From positions 994,501-1,058,500 of the forward strand of contig NZ_CP112998.1 of assembly GCF_026625565.1 (NCBI RefSeq): a stretch of DNA of 64,000 bases. The letters are read 5' to 3'. This document shows, piece after piece, positions 57,675-64,000 of the stretch. The notes under the pieces were generated by a model. It did no database searches, was not told the origin of the DNA, and worked only from the letters and a program-made list of their open reading frames with translations. The translations under genes were made by a program, and so were the position numbers. The stretch is from Dyadobacter pollutisoli (GTDB lineage Bacteria; Bacteroidota; Bacteroidia; Cytophagales; Spirosomataceae). Positions within the stretch are counted from its first letter, which is position 1. Each line of letters begins with the position of its first letter.

Positions 57675-57803
57675 ATTTGTTAAAGTTTTGTGAATAAATG
57701 TAGATGATGTTTTTGTGATTAATGGTGGAGATGTTCTCCAGGTGTGTTTCAACCAGCTGTATGGAGTAACACTGTGCTTTTTGCAGAGTGCAAAAAAAGT
57801 GGA
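57675..57803 (-). mobile_element. IS66-family transposase C-terminal remnant
   Basis: The minus strand reads FFALCKKHSVTPYSWLKHT, then after a one-base frameshift LENISTINHKNIIYIYSQNF NKF. This matches the end of Bacteroidota IS66 transposases (pattern FF-CK-H-VNP-WLK-TLENI, ending PQN). Only about 45 residues remain. No terminal repeats were found. Confidence 0.6.
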
Positions 57804-57964
57804 TTATCGTGTAGCCTCAACCAAAAAAGTGCTTGAGCTGTTTAGACCTTTGTTAATTTCTAGTTTCTTGGCAAACGTTACTAAATACAGCCCAGCAAAC
57901 GCTTGATACGGATAAAAGCGATTGTAATCATCTGACAAAATACGAACTTGCCAGTGTTTCAAAC

Positions 57965-58262
57965 AAATAAGCATCTAACATGTCGTCTCGATAGGTACGA
58001 TTTTAACCTTTCGTTGTACTCGTTTTGTATCGGGTATCCGACAAAATCCATTTGCGATTCCAAATAGCCTTCATCGCGAAGTTCTCCATAGTAATCATCA
58101 AAGCCCTTTGTTGGATGGATTTCCGCATTTGCCTTTTAATTTTCAATTGCCAGCCAATCATCCGTTCTGCTACGATAGTACCACTTGGAGCGGTGTATCC
58201 CAATTACGGATCAGCCCGAAAACTTGACAGCTCGCTGTGCTGCATCGTGTGACCCGGTAAAA
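57965..58262 (-). mobile_element. IS3-family transposase (orfB) remnant
   Basis: The minus strand reads SVIGIHRSKWYYRSRTDD, then a stop in place of a codon, then ANAEIHPTKGFDDYYGELRD EG, and in the next frame IWNRKWILSDTRYK. This is the N-terminal region of IS3-group orfB (YYRS-DD, PT-GFDDYYG-IR-EG--WNRKRVLRVYR). Two stops and one frameshift make it dead, and the DDE core is missing. Confidence 0.65.
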
Positions 58263-58572
58263 AGGGCGAATTACGTTTCAATTTGATTATGGTTCGCCAT
58301 CCGTATCGATCTATTGATTTCCGTCATGAAGGAATACGCTCAACGCATCCTAGCGAGCGTAGCTGTATTGCATTGCTGTTTCTATTTGGCTCTTTGGAGG
58401 CATGCCTTTTATTTATTTGCTCGAATATCCATTTACCAAGCTCATTGATTATTATCGATACGTACTCTGTCAGCCTCAGCTTTTTTATTGCCATCGCATT
58501 CAACGCCTATTCTTTGACTCTCCGCGTGGTTGAATGTCCGCCAATTCGAACTGCCATGCTTATTTGCAAGAT
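58263..58572. other. Decayed region before rmlD
   Basis: No intact gene. A 118-residue plus-strand open frame (58283-58639) overlaps the 3' end of rmlD and has no family features. The minus strand has broken coding-like stretches. It is probably debris of the adjoining insertion sequences. Confidence 0.4.
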
Positions 58573-59445
58573 TCAATTGGATATTTCAAGATTTTTTTGG
58601 ATGCGATCAACGCAGGTCGCTAGGCTATCTCTCCAGTAAGGAATGGCGATACTAAATGTTTGCTTAATTTTAGTTTTGTCCATCACTGAGTATGCGGGTC
58701 TTACTGCCTTGGTTATATATTCAGAGGTCTTCACCGGGTTTACTTTTACATGGGTTGTACTGAGGTCAAACACTGCCTTTGCGAAATCGAACCAAGAGGT
58801 AACGCCTTCATTACTATAATGGTATATACCATACTCTTTGCTGTCTGATTCAATGATATCGATAATAGCACCTGCCAAGTCGATAGCATAAGTAGGTGAG
58901 CCAACCTGATCTACAATAATACCCAACTGTTCCCTTTCTTTTCCGAGGCGAAGCATCGTTTTTACAAAGTTATTCCCATATTCCGAATAGAGCCAGCTGG
59001 TTCTTACAGTAAAATATTCAGGTAAAGTCTCAGCTATAGCTGCCTCACCTTCTAACTTAGTAAGTCCATAGATGTTCTCAGGAGTAGCCGGATCTGTCTC
59101 ACTTAAAAGCTGAGGTACATTTCCTTTAAAAACAAAATCTGTTGAAACATGAATGAGGGTAGCATGATGCTGTTTGCAGGCTGCAGCTATATATTGTGCT
59201 CCATCCCGATTCACTTTACGGCAAATTTCCTGCTCATCCTCAGCCTTGTCCACGGCTGTATACGCGGCGCAATTAATGACAAAAGAAGGCTTTTCTTCGG
59301 AAAACAGAATATCCAAAAGCTCGGAGCTCAAAATATTTCCAGCTTCTTCCGACGGGAAGGAAATGTCATTTATGTTTCTTTCGGCTGAGACTTTTTTAAG
59401 GCAACTACCAAGTTGACCAGACGCGCCAAGTACTACTATTCTCAT
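58573..59445 (-). CDS. rmlD: dTDP-4-dehydrorhamnose reductase
   Basis: A 290-residue protein. The N-terminal Rossmann motif is MRIVVLGASGQLGSCL. The extended-SDR features are FVINCAAYTAVDKAEDE, LIHVSTDFVFKG and the catalytic Tyr-x-x-x-Lys in ENIYGLTKLEGE. The substrate-binding region is RTSWLYSEYGNNFVKTML, with GIIVDQVGSPTYAIDLA. It catalyses the last step of dTDP-L-rhamnose synthesis, feeding surface glycans. The other rml genes (A, B, C) are not in the window. It is on the same strand as the sugar transferase upstream, but a terminator lies between them. Confidence 0.95.
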   Translation of the reverse strand: MRIVVLGASGQLGSCLKKVSAERNINDISFPSEEAGNILSSELLDILFSEEKPSFVINCAAYTAVDKAEDEQEICRKVNRDGAQYIAAACKQHHATLIHVSTDFVFKGNVPQLLSETDPATPENIYGLTKLEGEAAIAETLPEYFTVRTSWLYSEYGNNFVKTMLRLGKEREQLGIIVDQVGSPTYAIDLAGAIIDIIESDSKEYGIYHYSNEGVTSWFDFAKAVFDLSTTHVKVNPVKTSEYITKAVRPAYSVMDKTKIKQTFSIAIPYWRDSLATCVDRIQKNLEISN

Positions 59446-59501
59446 GGATTGTGAAGATTTATCAATAAATATAAGTATGGAATGAAACCAAAAATATAAA
59501 A

Positions 59502-59540
59502 GCCTGACGAAATCAATCCGACAGGCATTTTAGCTATTTT
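59502..59540 (-). terminator. Terminator after the sugar transferase gene
   Basis: GCCTG...CAGGC (59502-59506 and 59522-59526) with an inner CG/CG pair and one mismatch form a stem; on the minus strand TTTTATATTTTT follows. It lies between rmlD and the upstream transferase gene. Confidence 0.65.
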
Positions 59541-59584
59541 TTGCTGGATATTTAGACGGATATAAAAAACCAATGAAAACATTC

Positions 59585-60952
59585 CTATTGCCCTCTGCCC
59601 AGAACCATTACTTGTACTGTTCTGAAGATGAGTTGAACGTCATCAAAAACGCTGTATGATTTAAGATATTGTAGGTCATGTTTCAGTCGTTCAACGTTCA
59701 AAGCTACAGTATCAGCATATCCTACATTAATCTGACCAATAGAAGTGATGCCAGGTTTCACAGTCAACAGTCTTTGAAATTCATGAGGTGCAGCCTCCAT
59801 CAACATATCCACGTCATACTTATACAGCGGGCGTGGGCCAACTACTGACATCTCACCTTTGAGTACATTTATAAACTGAGGCAATTCATCAAGTCTTGAT
59901 TTTCTCAATAAGTGACCTATCGGGGTAATCCTTGGATCACTATCTCCTTGTGAATGCTTCAAGCCCATTTTGTCTGCATCGGTATACATGCTACGGAACT
60001 TGTAGATGTAGAACAGTTCTCCCCAGCGGCCAGAACGTTGTTGCTTGAAAAACACAGGGCCGGGCGAGGAAATTTTGATCGCTGCCCATACCAAAAAGAA
60101 TACTGGGAGTCCAAGCACCATCACTACTACTGAAAAAACCAGGTCAAAGATGCGTTTTGTGGTCTGCTCTTTTAGGCTCGAGAAAGGCTTAGTGTTTACT
60201 TGGATAATTGGATACATGTCATGATATTCTATCGTAGCCATATTTGTCATGAAGCCACGAAAATCCGGAACAAGGCGAATTTGTGTACGCAACCTTTCAC
60301 CAAGCTTGATAACTTCTTTAACTTGGTCATCACTCATTTCCGAAAGACAGCAATACAGATAATCCAATTGTTTGTCTTTCACAAAAGATTCAAGAGAGGC
60401 AATCTGTTCTTTGCTATCTGCAACCTCAAACATCCCACAAAATCTGTAACCGAGCTCTTTACGGTCACTGTAAAATTCACGTATCAAGTATGCCAAATCA
60501 CCCTTTCCAAAAATTGCGTAACGATTATAATTATATCCTGCTTGACGATACATTTTTAAAAAAATCACGGTTGCTGCACGAAATGTAGTCGACAAGACGA
60601 TAAACAAGCAGAAGGTCATCAAAAATTGATAACGGGAATACTCTTCACCTTGTTTGCTAAGATATAAAAAACCCATCATGACAGAAGCGTGAATTGCAAC
60701 TGCTTTGAGAAAGTTGGTCAACTGCGTACTGAAGTGATAGGAGAGTCGAGTGAAATGATATGTCTTGAAAACGTAAATGGTGAAAATCCACATCAAGTTG
60801 GACACCAACAGCAAATTAACATACTGGTTCTCAAGAATTGCAGAAAGGTCATCGAAGCGAAAAAAATACGCCAGGAAAAACGCTAGGTTTAAATGAAAGA
60901 CATCGGTCCATAAATGACCTTTGGGAAGAATTCCCGGGTAGTGATTTTTCAT
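59585..60952 (-). CDS. Polyprenyl-phosphate sugar phosphotransferase (WcaJ/WbaP type)
   Basis: A 455-residue protein. Four to five N-terminal membrane helices (about 15-125) lead to a nucleotide-binding-like middle domain (YNRYAIFGKGDLAYLIREF). A last helix, RIFDLVFSVVVMVLGLPVFF, then precedes the bacterial sugar transferase domain: SSPGPVFFKQQRSGRWGELF, IYKFRSMYTDA, DPRITPIGHLLRKSRLDELP and QFINVLKGEMSVVGPRP. It transfers a hexose-1-phosphate from a UDP-sugar to undecaprenyl phosphate, the first step of capsule or exopolysaccharide assembly. Start at ATG 60952. The sugar specificity is not determined. Confidence 0.95.
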   Translation of the reverse strand: MKNHYPGILPKGHLWTDVFHLNLAFFLAYFFRFDDLSAILENQYVNLLLVSNLMWIFTIYVFKTYHFTRLSYHFSTQLTNFLKAVAIHASVMMGFLYLSKQGEEYSRYQFLMTFCLFIVLSTTFRAATVIFLKMYRQAGYNYNRYAIFGKGDLAYLIREFYSDRKELGYRFCGMFEVADSKEQIASLESFVKDKQLDYLYCCLSEMSDDQVKEVIKLGERLRTQIRLVPDFRGFMTNMATIEYHDMYPIIQVNTKPFSSLKEQTTKRIFDLVFSVVVMVLGLPVFFLVWAAIKISSPGPVFFKQQRSGRWGELFYIYKFRSMYTDADKMGLKHSQGDSDPRITPIGHLLRKSRLDELPQFINVLKGEMSVVGPRPLYKYDVDMLMEAAPHEFQRLLTVKPGITSIGQINVGYADTVALNVERLKHDLQYLKSYSVFDDVQLIFRTVQVMVLGRGQ

Positions 60953-61000
60953 AATTGTTAACGTTGAGGTAGCTAAGATGCATATTTTTAGTCAAACCGA

Positions 61001-61052
61001 AAAGTAGGATTGTTATTGTCAAATGAATATTTTATAATAACAATCCTACTTT
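61001..61052. repeat. Perfect 17-bp inverted repeat upstream of the sugar transferase
   Basis: AAAGTAGGATTGTTATT (61001-61017) and its exact reverse complement (61036-61052) flank an 18-base AT-rich spacer. It lies about 50 bp before the transferase start, where an operator or leader stem would be expected. No T-run follows on either side that would make it a terminator. Confidence 0.6.
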
Positions 61053-61226
61053 AGTCTGCAATACAAGTATACAACATATCTTTGAAAGTTCCCACTAAAA
61101 TCGAATGAATTTTTTGTAAATAATTGTAAATGAATTACTTAGTGGTAAATTTGGGTTGGCATATAACAACGATATCATTTAATAATTCAATTATTGATAT
61201 TCATTGTGGTCTGACTTAGTTTATAT

Positions 61227-61265
61227 AACCAGACCGGGTCAAACAGCCGTTGACCCGGTCTGGTT
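61227..61265 (-). terminator. Hairpin after the repeat protein gene
   Basis: AACCAGACCGGGTCAA (61227-61242) pairs exactly with TTGACCCGGTCTGGTT (61250-61265), loop 7 bases. On the minus strand TATATAAACT follows. It lies about 130 bp past the minus-strand repeat gene and is a strong candidate terminator. Confidence 0.7.
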
Positions 61266-61393
61266 ACGCGGAATGATTCAATCATTTGGAAATCACAACT
61301 TCAGAACCTTCAATGTGATCGATTGCAATAAACCAAGGTTAAGACTGTAATAAACACACCGTTGATTAATCTTGGTTTCACTAGTTCTAAGCA

Positions 61394-64000
61394 CTATCTT
61401 GTAAGGACAATTCGCTTTATTTTGATGCTTCTGTTGGTTTGGGCCTTGATAATATATATACCGTCGATAAGATTGCTTAGGTCAATCTGATTTTGATAAA
61501 ATTCTCCGGTCTCGATTATAATCTGTTTTGACACAACATGCCCCCAAATATTAGTGACTGATAATGTTGTTGGTTGCCCAGTCGTAACTGGCAGTGTGAC
61601 TGTAATTTTTCCAGTCGTCGGATTCGGTGCAGCAATTAATTCCCAATGTTCAAAATTCATACGCGGAACTTTCGATACAGCGATTGTGTCCGTCCAATTT
61701 TCAAAATTTGTCCGGGCATTGACAGCGCACGTAACAGATTTAGGTGAATCCATCAGCACATAGGAAGTGTTTTTGACCCTTGCGCTTAGCTGGTGTGCCT
61801 GGCCGTCTTTGACACTCGCAGGGAGTGTGATGGCAAACCCGTAATTGCCTGTCCCATATCCAGCATCTTTGAGAGATTGTTGGAAAATATCGGCCACAGT
61901 GGTTGCGATGACCGTGCTTCCTTCCATAAGCTCGACTGTAAGCGCCGCATTAGGGTTGATCTTGTCCCACGCCCATCCACGGACCGTATTACAATCGGCA
62001 GAATTGATCCTGCCTGCATACTCATTGGCTGCACAGGTAACTGACCTGGGTGAGTCGGGCAGGATATAGGAGGTGCCATTGACCCTGATGCTGACCTGGT
62101 GCGGCTGTCCATTCTTAAGTGAGGCGGGCAGTGCAATTGAAAACCCATAGTTCCCTGAGCCATATCCCTGGTCTTTGAGGGTCTGTTTAAATATGTTGGC
62201 AACCCCACTGGCCAATACGTTATTGCCTTCCATGAGCTCGACAGTCAGGGCTGTGTTAGGGTTCTTTTTATCCCAGGCCCATCCACTGACGACGCTGCAA
62301 TTGGCGGCCTCAAATCGCCCGGCATACTCATTGACAGCGCACGTAACAGATTTAGGTGAATCCATCAGCACATAGGAAGTGTTTTTGACCCTTGCGCTTA
62401 GCTGGTGTGCCTGGCCGTCTTTGACACTCGCAGGGAGTGTGATGGCAAACCCGTAATTGCCTGTCCCATATCCAGCATCTTTGAGAGATTGTTGGAAAAT
62501 ATCGGCCACAGTGGTTGCGATGACCGTGCTTCCTTCCATAAGCTCGACTGTAAGCGCCGCATTAGGGTTGATCTTGTCCCACGCCCATCCACGGACCGTA
62601 TTACAATCGGCAGAATTGATCCTGCCTGCATACTCATTGGCTGCACAGGTAACTGACCTGGGTGAGTCGGGCAGGATATAGGAGGTGCCATTGACCCTGA
62701 TGCTGACCTGGTGCGGCTGTCCATTCTTAAGTGAGGCGGGCAGTGCAATTGAAAACCCATAGTTCCCTGAGCCATATCCCTGGTCTTTGAGGGTCTGTTT
62801 AAATATGTTGGCAACCCCACTGGCCAATACGTTATTGCCTTCCATGAGCTCGACAGTCAGGGCTGTGTTAGGGTTCTTTTTATCCCAGGCCCATCCACTG
62901 ACGACGCTGCAATTGGCGGCCTCAAATCGCCCGGCATACTCATTGACAGCGCACGTAACAGATTTAGGTGAATCCATCAGCACATAGGAAGTGTTTTTGA
63001 CCCTTGCGCTTAGCTGGTGTGCCTGGCCGTCTTTGACACTCGCAGGGAGTGTGATGGCAAACCCGTAATTGCCTGTTCCATATCCAGCATCTTTGAGAGA
63101 CTGTTGGAAAATATCGGCCACAGTGGTTGCGATGACCGTGCTTCCTTCCATAAGCTCGACTGTAAGCGCCGCATTAGGGTTGATCTTGTCCCACGCCCAT
63201 CCACGGACCGTATTACAATCGGCAGAATTGATCCTGCCTGCATACTCATTGGCTGCACAGGTAACTGACCTGGGTGAGTCGGGCAGGATATAGGAGGTGC
63301 CATTGACCCTGATGCTGACCTGGTGCGGCTGTCCATTCTTAAGTGAGGCGGGCAGTGCAATTGAAAACCCATAGTTCCCTGAGCCATATCCCTGGTCTTT
63401 GAGGGTCTGTTTAAATATGTTGGCAACCCCACTGGCCAATACGTTATTGCCTTCCATGAGCTCGACAGTCAGGGCTGTGTTAGGGTTCTTTTTATCCCAG
63501 GCCCATCCACTGACGACGCTGCAATTGGCGGCCTCAAATCGCCCGGCATACTCATTGACAGCGCACGTAACAGATTTAGGTGAATCCATCAGCACATAGG
63601 AAGTGTTTTTGACCCTTGCGCTTAGCTGGTGTGCCTGGCCGTCTTTGACACTCGCAGGGAGTGTGATGGCAAACCCGTAATTGCCTGTCCCATATCCAGC
63701 ATCTTTGAGAGATTGTTGGAAAATATCGGCCACAGTGGTTGCGATGACCGTGCTTCCTTCCATAAGCTCGACTGTGAGCGCCGCATTAGGGTTGATCTTG
63801 TCCCACGCCCATCCACGGACCGTATTACAATCGGCAGAATTGATCCTGCCTGCATACTCATTGGCTGCACAGGTAACTGACCTGGGTGAGTCGGGCAGGA
63901 TATAGGAGGTGCCATTGACCCTGATGCTGACCTGGTGCGGCTGTCCATTCTTAAGTGAGGCGGGCAGTGCAATTGAAAACCCATAGTTCCCTGAGCCATA
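61394..64000 (-). CDS. Large secreted repeat protein with type IX secretion sorting tail (5' end beyond the right edge)
   Basis: The minus-strand frame is open from base 64000 to the stop at 61394, so at least 868 residues are visible and the start lies outside. It is made of two alternating 102-residue modules. A carries GRFEAANCSVVSGWAWDKKN, and B carries GRINSADCNTVRGWAWDKIN. Each has a GWAWD core, YGSGNYGF or YGTGNYGF, PASLKNGQPHQ or PASVKDGQAHQ, and SVTC at the end. Each module holds two Cys that may pair. The modules look like small beta-sandwiches of unknown name. The C-terminus (PNPTTGKITVTLPV, LIDGIYIIKAQTNRSIKIKR IVLTR) is a Por_Secre_tail-type sorting domain, so the protein is exported by type IX secretion and probably surface-attached. 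The N-terminal domain is not visible. Confidence 0.9.
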   Translation of the reverse strand, partial: YGSGNYGFSIALPASLKNGQPHQVSIRVNGTSYILPDSPRSVTCAANEYAGRINSADCNTVRGWAWDKINPNAALTVELMEGSTVIATTVADIFQQSLKDAGYGTGNYGFAITLPASVKDGQAHQLSARVKNTSYVLMDSPKSVTCAVNEYAGRFEAANCSVVSGWAWDKKNPNTALTVELMEGNNVLASGVANIFKQTLKDQGYGSGNYGFSIALPASLKNGQPHQVSIRVNGTSYILPDSPRSVTCAANEYAGRINSADCNTVRGWAWDKINPNAALTVELMEGSTVIATTVADIFQQSLKDAGYGTGNYGFAITLPASVKDGQAHQLSARVKNTSYVLMDSPKSVTCAVNEYAGRFEAANCSVVSGWAWDKKNPNTALTVELMEGNNVLASGVANIFKQTLKDQGYGSGNYGFSIALPASLKNGQPHQVSIRVNGTSYILPDSPRSVTCAANEYAGRINSADCNTVRGWAWDKINPNAALTVELMEGSTVIATTVADIFQQSLKDAGYGTGNYGFAITLPASVKDGQAHQLSARVKNTSYVLMDSPKSVTCAVNEYAGRFEAANCSVVSGWAWDKKNPNTALTVELMEGNNVLASGVANIFKQTLKDQGYGSGNYGFSIALPASLKNGQPHQVSIRVNGTSYILPDSPRSVTCAANEYAGRINSADCNTVRGWAWDKINPNAALTVELMEGSTVIATTVADIFQQSLKDAGYGTGNYGFAITLPASVKDGQAHQLSARVKNTSYVLMDSPKSVTCAVNARTNFENWTDTIAVSKVPRMNFEHWELIAAPNPTTGKITVTLPVTTGQPTTLSVTNIWGHVVSKQIIIETGEFYQNQIDLSNLIDGIYIIKAQTNRSIKIKRIVLTR
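61717..64000. repeat. Tandem array of nearly identical 612-bp repeats
   Basis: The period is exactly 612 bp (for example the segment starting ACAGATTTAGGTGAATCC recurs at 61734, 62346, 62958 and 63570). About 3.7 units are in the window. The two left-most units look identical; the next ones differ by one or two single bases (about 63077, 63102 and 63776). Each unit encodes modules A plus B (204 residues). Confidence 0.95.

Larger units (their letters stand above)
60953..61393. other. Intergenic region with two long hairpins
   Basis: AT-rich, with no gene. A 17-bp perfect inverted repeat spans 61001-61052 and a GC-rich hairpin 61227-61265; both are described separately. Between them the sequence is very AT-rich and may carry the minus-strand promoter of the transferase gene. 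Confidence 0.5.

Noticed and set aside
57715..57906. 63-residue plus-strand frame after the Wzi-like gene
   Set aside because: The minus strand of the same bases matches the end of an IS66 transposase, which explains the sequence better.
61786..63432. Repeated 140-residue minus-strand and 83-residue plus-strand frames
   Set aside because: They are frame shadows of the 612-bp repeats, recurring with the same period; the main repeat frame explains them.
61717..64000. CRISPR array or DNA-level satellite
   Set aside because: The repeats are 612 bp, coding throughout in one frame, and without spacers, so they are protein-coding repeats.

Overview
The window looks like chromosomal DNA from a Bacteroidota bacterium of the order Cytophagales, most like Dyadobacter or another Spirosomataceae genus. 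This is inferred from family content, not from a marker gene. The signs are two SusC-type TonB receptors (one with SusD), a type IX secretion sorting tail, DUF4270 and DUF4907 proteins, glycan enzymes of families GH28 and GH78, and weak Shine-Dalgarno signals. No rRNA, tRNA or CRISPR array was seen.

Layout. 1-2.6 kb: a SusC receptor running off the left edge. 3-6.6 kb: a zinc-ribbon membrane protein and a three-gene proton-translocating transhydrogenase (pntA with a one-base frameshift, pntAB, pntB). 6.7-14.4 kb: small accessory genes with local regulators: AraC and epoxide hydrolase, HxlR and SDR, a prohibitin-like protein, LysR and an acetyltransferase, with several striking operator-like dyads. 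14.4-17.4 kb: a decayed strip of gene fragments, including a dead nucleotidyltransferase gene with an intact 59-residue partner and a 5'-truncated AbiEii-like gene. This looks like a fossil defence or toxin island. 17.7-22.1 kb: an L,D-transpeptidase, a hybrid histidine kinase and a redoxin. 22.4-28.5 kb: a SusC/SusD pair and a GH28 polygalacturonase-like enzyme. 28.6-33.5 kb: an SRPBCC protein, a damaged multi-PAS kinase with its response regulator, and a TlpA-type thioredoxin.

33.6-38.7 kb is the core rimP-nusA-infB operon (minus strand) with a terminator-like hairpin in its leader. 38.9-43.2 kb: an EEP-family membrane protein and the DUF4907/Kelch/DUF4270 cell-surface cluster. 43.3-50 kb: a bestrophin-like channel and a complete tripartite RND efflux operon. 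50.4-55.9 kb: a sodium:solute symporter overlapped by an unannotated 52-residue membrane peptide, a GH78 rhamnosidase-like enzyme and a second GH78 gene that has lost its catalytic domain. With SusC/SusD and GH28 this suggests scattered capacity for rhamnogalacturonan or pectin side chains.

56-64 kb is a surface-polysaccharide region: a Wzi-like outer-membrane protein, an insertion-sequence graveyard (IS66 and IS3 remnants), rmlD, and a polyprenyl-phosphate sugar transferase. It ends with a large secreted protein built from nearly identical 612-bp repeats and a type IX sorting tail, which runs off the right edge. The most unusual items are this repeat array, the fossil nucleotidyltransferase cluster, the perfect long palindromes at 10730-10771 and 61001-61052, and the rimP leader hairpin.
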